A program made the position numbers and the translations under genes. Below are positions 26,137-35,400 of a stretch of 64,000 nucleotides of DNA, in pieces. The stretch's first letter is position 1. The number at the start of each line of letters is the position of its first letter. The notes under the pieces were generated by a model, which made no database searches, was not told the DNA's origin, and saw nothing but the letters and a program-made list of their open reading frames with translations. This stretch comes from an uncultured Muribaculaceae bacterium (GTDB taxonomy: Bacteria; Bacteroidota; Bacteroidia; Bacteroidales; Muribaculaceae): positions 11,285-75,284 of the forward strand of contig CABUTS010000005.1 of assembly GCA_902494515.1 (NCBI GenBank), given 5' to 3'.

Positions 26137-28539
26137 ATGCTGCCTACTATGATTAATAGCAATAGAGCTGTCGGCAAGAAAAGTGATATATTCAGGTTTA
26201 TCCTGGCAGGCGCAATGTTTGCGACGGGACTTGCATATTCGCAGCAGGTTCAGGCCAAGGATAAAGAGAAGGATACAGAGCCCGTGGTCGTGCAGGACGA
26301 TTACATGAAAGGGCTGATTCTGGAGACCCCGGCTTACCGCTGGGTGTCAGATACCATATTTCAGGGGCCGTTCAAGGCTTACGCCCCTTCGGACACCGCA
26401 ATAATATCGGACTATAGCGCTCGCCCGGGTTATTTCATGCCTGTCGACAAGGTGTGGCGCAAGAAGAACGACCTGTCGGCTTACCCCAGCCTGTCCTCAT
26501 CCAACACCCTCTACAACGCCATTTTCACCATGGGTCTCGACGAGATGGTCAACGCCGTGGAGCCTGATTCCACGCTCCGGACCGGTAAGGAATGGCCCGG
26601 TGTGTGGACCCGTGATGTTTCATATTCGATCATACTGTCGATGGCCGCTCTGCAGCCCGAAGTGAGCCGTATATCGCTGGAACACAAGATTTCTCCCGAG
26701 GGTACAATCATCCAGGACACCGGTTCGGGCGGCGCATGGCCCGTAAGTTCCGACCGTCAGATCTGGACCGTAGCTGCTTTTGAGGTTTACAAGGCCACGG
26801 GCGACAAGCAGTGGCTCCACCGCATATATCCCGTAATCAAGAAGTCCCTCGAAACCGACTACGAGACAATCTACGACAAGCAGACCGGTCTGGTTCACGG
26901 CGAGACCTCCTTCATCGACTGGCGTGAGCAGAGCTATCCACGCTGGATGCAGACCGTAGATATCTATCAGAGCGAAGCCTTCGGCACTAACGTTGTCCAT
27001 GCCCAGGCATGGCGTACCCTCGGTCAGATCTCCTCGCTGTTGGGGTATACGGCTGAGGCCCGCGAATACAACAAGCGCGCCGATGATATGGTCAAGGCTA
27101 TCAACGATGCATTCTGGATGGGGGACAAGGATCTCTACGGAATGTATCTCTATGGCCGGGATTATATGATACTGAATCCGCGCAGCGAGACACTCGGCGA
27201 GTCGCTGGCGATTCTCTACGATGTTGCCGGTCCGTCGCGCGCAAAGCTGATTTCAGAGAAAAATCCCGTTACACCTTATGGCCCGGGCATTTTCTTCCCG
27301 CAGATTGCCGATATGCCTTCTTACCATAACAACGCCCTGTGGCCCTTCGTGGCCTCGTACTGGACGCTGGCTAACGCCAAGGCCGGGAACTCCCGCGGCG
27401 CTCTCTTAGGGCTCGGGTCGGTGTTCCGTCCGGCAGCCCTTTTCGCCACCAACAAGGAGAATTTCAACCTCGACAACGGCGATATCTACACCGAGCTGAA
27501 TTCCTCGAATATGCTCTGGTCCCTCTCGGGCAATATAGCGCTGACCCTGAAGATGATATTCGGTATCACTTACGAGACCGACGGCATATCCTTCAAACCG
27601 TTTATCCCCCGCGAGCTCGAGGATGTGCGCTCGCTCACCGGGCTGCATTACCGCAACATGGTGCTTGACATCACCATCAGCGGCTACGGCAACCGTATCA
27701 GCAAGTTATACCTCAACGGCAAGGAGCATGCACCCTTCATTCCCGCCGATCTGCGTGGCCGTCAGACCGTAAAGATAGTAATGGACAACAACAATCTGCC
27801 CCCGATGCGTGTCAACGAGACTGCCAACGTTAAGGCTCCGCTGACACCCATAGCATGGTTTGAGAACGATCCCGACCTCACCCACGAAGGTGCGCCCGTA
27901 ATGAACCTGCTCCGCTGGCAGCCGATCGAATACATCAGCTACTACATCGTGCTGCGCGACGGCAAGATGATTGCCCAGACCAACGAAACCTCCTGGAATG
28001 TTTCCGTCCCCGGTGACTATCAGGTGATTGGCGTAGATTCCAACGGTGTGCAGTCCTTCGCTTCGGAGCCGCGCAACAACCTGAAAGTCATAAATGTGGA
28101 GATGCCCGTGGAAACCAACAAAATCACATCTCCCGAAGCCCGGAACACCACCGGTGCTCCGTTGTTGGGCTACCGCGGAGCCGGTTTCGCTGAGGTTGAC
28201 CACAACAGCGGACCGATTTATATAGGCTTCGACGTCAAGGAGGGTGGCAACTACGCCTTCGACTTCCGCTACGCCAACGGCAACGGGCCTGTGAACACCG
28301 AAAACAAATGCGCGGTCCGCACTGTATTCGTCGATAACGAAGAGGTCGGCACCATTGTAATGCCGCAGCGCGGCGTCGGAAACTGGAACGACTGGGGCAC
28401 CACCAACACCCTCCGTGTTCGCCTCACCCCCGGCCACCATGTCATCACCGTCCGCTACCTCCCCAAGAACGAGAACATGAACTTCTCCACCAACCACGCC
28501 CTTCTGGACCGCCTCACCCTCCGCCGCCTCCCCCGCTAA
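26137..28539 (+). CDS. Six-hairpin (alpha/alpha)6 glycosidase-like secreted protein
   Basis: 800 residues with an N-terminal export signal (hydrophobic IFRFILAGAMFATGLAYS, cut near VQA). The central ~400 residues look like an (alpha/alpha)6 catalytic barrel: WPGVWTRDVSYSI near 155, GSGGAWPVSSDRQIW near 200, ETSFIDWREQSYPRW near 255 and YHNNALWPFV near 395. The C-terminal ~150 residues look like a carbohydrate-binding beta-sandwich. Such proteins hydrolyse glycans; the family and substrate cannot be fixed by eye. ATG 26149 is a possible alternative start. No SusC/SusD pair is present, so it is not part of a typical polysaccharide locus. Confidence 0.65.
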   Translation: MLPTMINSNRAVGKKSDIFRFILAGAMFATGLAYSQQVQAKDKEKDTEPVVVQDDYMKGLILETPAYRWVSDTIFQGPFKAYAPSDTAIISDYSARPGYFMPVDKVWRKKNDLSAYPSLSSSNTLYNAIFTMGLDEMVNAVEPDSTLRTGKEWPGVWTRDVSYSIILSMAALQPEVSRISLEHKISPEGTIIQDTGSGGAWPVSSDRQIWTVAAFEVYKATGDKQWLHRIYPVIKKSLETDYETIYDKQTGLVHGETSFIDWREQSYPRWMQTVDIYQSEAFGTNVVHAQAWRTLGQISSLLGYTAEAREYNKRADDMVKAINDAFWMGDKDLYGMYLYGRDYMILNPRSETLGESLAILYDVAGPSRAKLISEKNPVTPYGPGIFFPQIADMPSYHNNALWPFVASYWTLANAKAGNSRGALLGLGSVFRPAALFATNKENFNLDNGDIYTELNSSNMLWSLSGNIALTLKMIFGITYETDGISFKPFIPRELEDVRSLTGLHYRNMVLDITISGYGNRISKLYLNGKEHAPFIPADLRGRQTVKIVMDNNNLPPMRVNETANVKAPLTPIAWFENDPDLTHEGAPVMNLLRWQPIEYISYYIVLRDGKMIAQTNETSWNVSVPGDYQVIGVDSNGVQSFASEPRNNLKVINVEMPVETNKITSPEARNTTGAPLLGYRGAGFAEVDHNSGPIYIGFDVKEGGNYAFDFRYANGNGPVNTENKCAVRTVFVDNEEVGTIVMPQRGVGNWNDWGTTNTLRVRLTPGHHVITVRYLPKNENMNFSTNHALLDRLTLRRLPR

Positions 28540-28610
28540 CCGGGAAAATAACGTATAGCATCGCACCGAATAATAAAGTAGGGCATCTTTTTACATTGGC
28601 CCTAAATAAA

Positions 28611-28642
28611 TTTGGCGAAATCAATTCAATTTACTAACTTTG
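28611..28642 (+). promoter_or_regulatory. Promoter of the DUF234 ATPase gene
   Basis: TTTG (28611-28614), 20 bases, TAACTTTG (28635-28642). It abuts the large palindrome at 28645-28682. Confidence 0.65.
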
Positions 28643-28644
28643 CA

Positions 28645-28682
28645 ACGGTGGTAACAGTTACCGCGGTAACTGTTACCACCGT
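28645..28682. promoter_or_regulatory. 38-bp perfect palindrome at the transcription start
   Basis: A 38-base sequence identical to its own reverse complement. It is built from nested GGTAAC/GTTACC half-sites: GGTAACAGTTACC, then GGTAACTGTTACC, around a central CGCG. It starts two bases after the -7 box, so it covers the expected transcription start and leader, and ends 17 bases before ATG 28700. An operator for a dimeric or tetrameric repressor is the likeliest reading. Confidence 0.7.
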
Positions 28683-28699
28683 AACTAAAACTGAATGAC

Positions 28700-30031
28700 A
28701 TGAAGTTTTATAACCGCAAAGCAGAAATTGAGGAACTCAAAAGAATTCAGCATCAGGCTTTTACCGATGATTCCCGTATGACGGTAATTACCGGGCGACG
28801 ACGCATAGGCAAAACTTCACTTGCCATGGAGGCGGTTAAAGGGGATTATCCTACGGTTTACTTTTTTGTGAGTCGCAAAAGCGAATCGACTCTTTGCGAA
28901 GAGTTTGGCAGACTGGTGACTTCGGAACTTGGCTGTTATGTAGCGCCGGAATTTAAAACTTTTCAGTCGTTGTTCGGTATGCTGATGGAGCAAGCCAAAA
29001 CCCGCAAGTTCAATCTTATTATCGATGAATTTCAGGAGTTTCTGAATATTAATCCTTCGGTTTACAGCGATGTGCAGAATATATGGGACCAATACCGCAA
29101 GCGGACCAATGTAAATCTCATATTGATGGGATCGGTATACTCGCTTATGCACAGAATTTTTGAGAGTTACAAGGAACCGCTGTTCGGCAGAGCCGACAAT
29201 ATAATCCGTCTGTCGGGTTTCGGAACAGTAACTCTTAAGGAGATAATGCGGGATTTTCGGCCTGATTACACGAATGATGAACTGCTTGCCTTCTATACCA
29301 TTACAGGTGGTGTGCCGAAGTATATAGAACTTCTCTGTAAGAATACAGACCTGTCAATCAACGGGATGCTCAATTACATGGTACGCGACAATTCCCCTTT
29401 CATTGATGAAGGCAAGAATATTCTGATTGAGGAATTCGGCAAGGATTACGGTGTGTATTTTTCTATTCTGAGCTGTATAGCCTCCGGGGTGAATACTCAG
29501 GCAAAAATTGAGCAATCGCTCAACAATGTGAGCGTCGGGGGACAGCTCCGGCGCCTGATTGATGATTATTCGCTGATCAAGCGTTGCAGACCTCTCATGG
29601 CTAAAGAGCGTTCGCAGAGCGTAAGATACGAAATCAACGACAACTTCCTGAAGTTCTGGTTCCGATACTTTGATAAGAACCAGTCAATTATTGAAATCAA
29701 GAATTTTGGCCTGCTGCGTGATATTATAGAACAGGACTATACCACCTACTCCGGCAAGATTCTGGAGAAATATTTTCGTCTGAAGATGATGGAAAGCTAC
29801 GAATACTCGGCCATAGGTTCCTGGTGGGAGAGCAAGAAGGGTGCGGAAGCAAACGAAATAGGTATCGTAGGCATCAAAGCCGACGGAAAGCATGCCCTTG
29901 TAGCGGAAGTCAAGCGTCAGCGCCGCAACTACGACCATAAGGAATTCATGGCGAAAGTAGAGCGTATCAAATCCGTCATTCTGGGGCATTATGAAGTAGA
30001 ACCCCGCCTCTTTACTTTGGAAGATATGTAA
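28700..30031 (+). CDS. AAA-family ATPase with DUF234 C-terminal domain
   Basis: 443 residues. Walker A is TGRRRIGKTSL (residues 32-42), Walker B-like is LIIDEFQEF near 110, and GSVYSLMHRIF is a sensor-like segment near 147. The C-terminal part has the DUF234 signature FLKFWFRYFDKNQ and a nuclease-like end (VGIKADGKHALVAEVKRQ). Such 'archaeal-type' ATPases are common mobile or accessory genes without a settled function. Codons are clearly more A+T-rich than in neighbouring genes, suggesting recent transfer. It is monocistronic, behind the palindrome-controlled promoter. Confidence 0.85.
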   Translation: MKFYNRKAEIEELKRIQHQAFTDDSRMTVITGRRRIGKTSLAMEAVKGDYPTVYFFVSRKSESTLCEEFGRLVTSELGCYVAPEFKTFQSLFGMLMEQAKTRKFNLIIDEFQEFLNINPSVYSDVQNIWDQYRKRTNVNLILMGSVYSLMHRIFESYKEPLFGRADNIIRLSGFGTVTLKEIMRDFRPDYTNDELLAFYTITGGVPKYIELLCKNTDLSINGMLNYMVRDNSPFIDEGKNILIEEFGKDYGVYFSILSCIASGVNTQAKIEQSLNNVSVGGQLRRLIDDYSLIKRCRPLMAKERSQSVRYEINDNFLKFWFRYFDKNQSIIEIKNFGLLRDIIEQDYTTYSGKILEKYFRLKMMESYEYSAIGSWWESKKGAEANEIGIVGIKADGKHALVAEVKRQRRNYDHKEFMAKVERIKSVILGHYEVEPRLFTLEDM

Positions 30032-30079
30032 GGAGATGCAACGATGACAACATCCGCTGCATCCATTACATCCGATGGA

Positions 30080-32410
30080 TCAGAAGGGGTAGCCGATGGC
30101 GAGGTGGAAGGCGAGGGAGTCCTTGAAGGAGGGGAGGTTGTAGTAGCCGGATTTGCCGGTGTCGTAGGGGGCATGGAGGCCGATGCCGAGGTCGGCGCGG
30201 AGCACCAGCATGGAGATGTCGAGGCGCAGTCCGAAGCCGGTGCCGAGGGCTATGTCCTTGAAGAAGGTAGATGCCTGGAGCTCGCCGCCGGGACGCAGCG
30301 GGTCTTTCTTCAGCAGCCATACGTTACCGGAATCGAGAAACAGGGCGCCATGCACGGGGCCGACGATGGGGAAGCGGTATTCGACGTTGAATTCAAACTT
30401 GAAGGTACCGGTCTGATCGAAGTATCCGTCGCGGATTGACTCCGGAGGACGGTAGGAACCGGGGCCGAGGGAGCGCACCGTCCAGGCGCGCACGGAGTTG
30501 GCGCCTCCGACGTAGAACTGCTCGGCGTAGGGCACCTGCGAGGAGTTACCGTAGGCATGTGCCGCCCCGACAGCCACGCGGCTCACAATCCAGTTGTCGC
30601 CCCACAGACGGCGGTTGTAGACAAGCTGTGTCTCCCCCTTTACGAACTGTGAGAACGGTGTTCCGAACAGTTTCTTCTCGCCATGTTTGCCGCAGAGCTG
30701 GTATATGCTCCAGAAGAGGTTGCCGGCCTCCTCGGCGGTGAAGGTCCAGTTCAGCGAGTTGAAGGAGTCGAAAGCGCGGTCGTAGGTGTAGGTATAGGAG
30801 AATTTCGGGATGTACATGCTCTCGAAACTCATGGCTATGGCGGGGTTCATCGAGATTATGGAGTCGAACTCGTGGGTGGTCTTCATCAGCTTCGTGTAGG
30901 TGAGCTTGAAGGGGGTCAGCGAGTGGGAGGAGTATCGCGAGGACTGCCAGTCGTAGCTCATGCCGAGATTGAACTGCGCCATCTTGAAGTAATGCGGACG
31001 GTTCAGCAGGTCGACCGAGAGGCTGAAACGGGTCCAGTTGAGGTTGCGGTTACGTCGCCGGATGAAGTCCGGGGCCAGCATCCGGGGGAAGGAGAGGGTG
31101 GTGTTTACGCCGAGCTCGTAGGAGTTGAACAGCGAGGAGGCGTGGCGCCCGGTCTGCCATTCATATGCCCCCTTGAGGGTGACGTTCCATTGCTCGCCGC
31201 CACCGAAAACATTGTGGTTGGTGAGACCTATCACGGCACCCGGGCCGAGGTAACTGTTTGATTTCGAGGAAGCATTGAGCTCCACGGAGAACTCCAGCGG
31301 CACATCGAAGGTGCAGCCGATCTCGACGTTCAGCGTCGGTTCCGCGGCCGTGGTGTCGGGGAACGCCTCGATGTTTATGGAGTTGAAAATGCCGAGGCGG
31401 GCCAGTCGGGTCTGCGTGGAATTCATCTGACGGACAGCGAAATAGCGCCCGGGACGCATGGTAACACATTCCGACATAAGGGCTGTGCGGAACCGCGAGG
31501 GTTTCATCAGTATCAGGTCACCCTTGGTGGTCGGAATGGTGTCGGGAGTGCCTCCCCCCTGGTTCCGGAACACGAACATTGTGATTTTCCCCGTTTTGTA
31601 GCGCTGCAGCAGCGACGGGGGCACGTTCGAGGCCATCATCAGCCGCAGGGCAATATGCATCGGTTTCTGAATCGAATCAGCGAGATACTCGATGAATTCC
31701 GGACGGAAGTAGTAGTAGCCCCGGTTGCGCAGCTCATTGGCGATGCGGGTGCGGGTCACCGACAGGGAGTCCACGCAGTAGCGCGAGCCAACCTGCAGGT
31801 AGCTGTCCTGAGTGGCGATGGAGTCGACAAGATGGTAGAGTGTGCAGGTGTCGGGGAGCATCTCGATCGCCGAGAGGTTGTAGGCCGGTCCGGTCGTGAT
31901 GTCGTAGCGCACTTTGGCTTTCTTGGGATTCTTGGCTGTAAGGAGCTCGTAGGATGCCGAGCCGCGGAAGTAGCCGTTGTTGTCGAGAATCTGGTCGAGC
32001 ATCTTCACGCGGGCCTCCGGACGGACGTCGCTGATGAGCACAGGCTCGGTTACGAGCTTGTCGTAAAGCCAGTGTTTCAGCCCCTTGCTGGGGTCGTCCC
32101 AGTGGTTGTAGACCCATAGCCCGAGGGGGAAGGGTATACGCATAGAGGGGGAGCCGAACAGGGCGTTGTTCGGCGCAACCTTTATGGCGTCGTAAAGCTC
32201 GCTGTTGACCTCTTCAGGGAGCTTGGTGTCAGGTTCGGGGGTGACGTTGAAGGATTTGACGCCGGTGTAGAGCTGCTCCCCCTCGGGTATGCGGGAGGTC
32301 GTGGAGCAGCCTGCCAGCAGCAGCACTGTCAGCAGCGGCGCGAGAACGCCGCGGATGCCCCAGCTCAGGGAGCGGGCGGCGGAGGTAATATGTCGCGGCA
32401 TTGTCTTCAT
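30080..32410 (-). CDS. tamL: TamL: lipidated TamA/BamA-family outer-membrane protein
   Basis: 776 residues. A lipoprotein signal ends LLAGCSTTS with C35 as the lipidation site. POTRA-like segments follow (to about residue 370), then a 16-strand-type barrel with the family tail features GGANSVRAW and the C-terminal AIGYPF. Lipidated TamA forms (TamL) are known in Bacteroidetes, where they pair with TamB to move or fold outer-membrane components. Its start overlaps the tamB stop by four bases (ATGA), so the two are translationally coupled. Confidence 0.9.
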   Translation of the reverse strand: MKTMPRHITSAARSLSWGIRGVLAPLLTVLLLAGCSTTSRIPEGEQLYTGVKSFNVTPEPDTKLPEEVNSELYDAIKVAPNNALFGSPSMRIPFPLGLWVYNHWDDPSKGLKHWLYDKLVTEPVLISDVRPEARVKMLDQILDNNGYFRGSASYELLTAKNPKKAKVRYDITTGPAYNLSAIEMLPDTCTLYHLVDSIATQDSYLQVGSRYCVDSLSVTRTRIANELRNRGYYYFRPEFIEYLADSIQKPMHIALRLMMASNVPPSLLQRYKTGKITMFVFRNQGGGTPDTIPTTKGDLILMKPSRFRTALMSECVTMRPGRYFAVRQMNSTQTRLARLGIFNSINIEAFPDTTAAEPTLNVEIGCTFDVPLEFSVELNASSKSNSYLGPGAVIGLTNHNVFGGGEQWNVTLKGAYEWQTGRHASSLFNSYELGVNTTLSFPRMLAPDFIRRRNRNLNWTRFSLSVDLLNRPHYFKMAQFNLGMSYDWQSSRYSSHSLTPFKLTYTKLMKTTHEFDSIISMNPAIAMSFESMYIPKFSYTYTYDRAFDSFNSLNWTFTAEEAGNLFWSIYQLCGKHGEKKLFGTPFSQFVKGETQLVYNRRLWGDNWIVSRVAVGAAHAYGNSSQVPYAEQFYVGGANSVRAWTVRSLGPGSYRPPESIRDGYFDQTGTFKFEFNVEYRFPIVGPVHGALFLDSGNVWLLKKDPLRPGGELQASTFFKDIALGTGFGLRLDISMLVLRADLGIGLHAPYDTGKSGYYNLPSFKDSLAFHLAIGYPF

Positions 32411-35400
32411 TCTTCATCAGGTTTGGTTGCATCGGAGGAGTCCGGGGCGGTTGTGCCGGAGTCCTGGTCGTCGGAGTCGTTGTCGGAGTCCGGGGTGTCG
32501 GGGTTGTCGCTGGAGTCCGGCTCATCGGGAATCACTGCGGTGTCGGGTTCGGGAATCGGTTCTTTGCGCCACGGGAGCCAGTTGAAGAGGTCGTGAATCG
32601 TGCGGAGCTTGCGTTTCCATACGAAACCTACGCCCGTCTGGGTGATTTCTCCCTCGAGAATCGACTCGTAGCCGGTATGGCGGAACAAGCGTATATACTT
32701 GGTTCCCTGCCTGTTGAGCATATATTCAAACGATATGTCGGAAATCAGGTTCTGCGAGAAATTCTCGTCGGCATTGGCGTCGGTGGTATAGTTGCCGCCG
32801 ACAACGATTTTGAAGCGGTCGTCGAACAGCGACTTCGATACCTGGTAGCTGTAGTTCATCGCGGTGGAGTTTACGCCGTCGCGGTTGCGCTCGAGCTGGT
32901 CGATGCCGAAGGAGATGTCGACACCCTTGATTGCCGAGGAGGCGAGGTTGTTGAGCTGCCCTTCGAGGAAGGTGTAGAGCGGATTGCCCATCTGCGAAGC
33001 CTTCGTGCCGGGGCCGGTGTAGGTGCCGTAGAGGAGCAGGTTCATAGCCTGGTTGGCCTTCTGGTCGGGGCTCATCGACTGGATTTCGTTCTCGATGGTG
33101 AGGTCATTGTCGGTGGAGAGGGAGAACACCACGTTCATGTTCTCAAGGGTTCCGCCGACTGCGAGGTTGACGTCGAAGTTCACGATCTTGGAATTGCCGT
33201 CGTTGTTAACAGTGGCTTTCACCTCGTCGTAAGCCTTGATGTTCAGCACGGGGTTCAGCATCTGGCCGTTGAACACAACATAGGAATTCTCCTGGAAATG
33301 GAACAGCTTCTCGGAGAGTACCGGCGGCATGGAGTATCGCACGAAGCCGTCGTTGATGTTTATGCGGCCGGTGCAGCGCTCGTCGCCAAGATAGTCGAGG
33401 GAGTAGTTGACGCGGCCCGACGGCTGCACCTGGGCGCGGTTCTTCCCGTCAGCCGAGAGGTCCACGGCTATGGTAGAGCCTTCGGAAATCTCCAGAGAGG
33501 CGTTGATGTTGGTGAGCATCCCGGTAGGGATGATGGAGTCGGCCTGCGCCACGGCGGCGGTGTCGGCGAAGTTCACGAACTTCACCATGTCGTCGCGCGA
33601 GCGGTTCTGGATGGCTGATTGCACATCGGGGATGATGTAAGTGCAGTTAGTGCCGGGGAGAACCTTCAGGCTGGCGTCGATGTCGAGGAAGGAGGTGGTC
33701 CCCTTTACCTTGGCGTCAAGGTTGATGTAAGCCTTGCCGTAGGCGTCCTGCCCGCGCTTGCGCTTGGAGCCTATGATTTGGGTGTTTTTGGCTGTCAGGC
33801 CGAGGTCGAGTTTCATCAGCGAGAACGACGAAATGTCGACGGTGCCGTCGAGAATCAGCGGATTCTCGTTGGCGGCCTTTATTGCGAATTTGTTGAAGCT
33901 CACCAGGGAGTTCTCCACAGGAATCTTCTCGTCGGAGAACACGAAGCTGGTGCCGAGCATCGCGGCGTCTACCGCCGTCGAGTCGAACTGTACCCATCCG
34001 TTGTAGACCGGCTGTGAGAGGTCGCCGGTGATGTCCATCTCGCCGTTGAGCATGCCGTGGAGTTTGGCTGTTCCGCGGGGGAGGAACGGGTTAGCCACGG
34101 ACAGAGGGAAATGTATCATCCTGAAATCCAGCATGAAGGGATTCGCGGCGGTGGAGTCGTTGAGGTTACCCGAGGCGGTGATGGTGCGGACGCCGTCGAC
34201 CAGCAGGGTGGTGTTGGCGCGGATGGTGCCGGCTGCATTGGTGCGGAGGGCCAGCTCGAGGTCGAAGTCGGCCACCTTGTCGTTGCCGTAGTAGAAGTTT
34301 TTCAGCCCTACGGTGCCGTCGCCGTCGAGCGACTTTTCGCCGAGCGTTATGGACATGTCGGCCGAGAGGTCGCCCTTCATCGGGGGAGCGAAGGGATTGA
34401 TGGCCAGCCAGTCCTGGAGCTTGATGTCGTTGAGCTGCAGGCGGATGGCCTCCTGGGCGGAATCGCTGTCGTTGTGCTGGGTGAACAGTTTCAGCGAGGA
34501 GGCGGAGTTGTGGAGGTCGATATTGGCGTCGAAGTGGCTGGTTCTCAGGTTGTAGGATACGAAGTTGTCGCGGTTTATCTCCCAGCTCTTGTAGCCGATT
34601 ACGGGGTGGTAGGGTACGAAGCGGAGGGTCAGCACACCGGGGTAGGGGGAGGTGACGACCGAACCGAACGAGAAACCTGTCTCCTCCTGGATGTTCTGCT
34701 GGTTGAAGAGGAGCGCGAACTTTTCGGAACCGATGTAGCCGCGGGCCGAGATGTGGGCGAACTGGTCGAAGGTGCCGGGGGCGTTCTCGATTGAAAGCTT
34801 GTAGATCAGTGTGGAGTCAACCTGCTGGAGATTGAGGGCGATGGTGTCGAGGCGCGTTTTCCCGGTGACGAAACCGAGCAAGCGGGCGTCGCCGGAAATC
34901 AGCGAGTCGTTGCGCAGAGCCACCGCAAGAGTGTCGAACTTCATACCGGAGCCGGCGATGAAATTGGTCAGGATATTGTTGTTTCCGGCGTCGAGGTCGA
35001 AGCTGAAGGGGGGGAGGGCGCGCTGCAGGGCAGGGATGTCGAGGTTCCGGCGCTTCAGAATCGTGTCGGTGACGGCCATGGTGTTGGTCAGGGCAGCCAT
35101 AAGGCTGTCGAGACCGTCGGAGGAGCTGATGCTTGCCCGCAGGTCGTGGTTGTCGAGACTGAGCGACACGGTGTCGGCGTTGGCCAGAGCCCTGAAAAGC
35201 AGGTCGGTGGTGCTGATTTCAGTCTCCTGCATCTTCCAGTAGAGCGATTTCACGTCGAGGTCGGCGTCGACCGAGAGGGGAGTGGTCTTCTTCACACGGC
35301 GGCGTCCTTCGCGCACGGTGTAGCTGCGCGGAAGCGCGAAGGATGCGTCGGCGGTGAGGTTCACCGAGCCGTGGCCGATGGAGTCGGAGATATGCAGCCC

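Noticed and set aside
28645..28682. The 38-bp palindrome as an intrinsic terminator of the upstream glycosidase
   Set aside because: It lies after a consensus promoter for the next gene and has no T-tract, so a control site of the downstream gene fits better.
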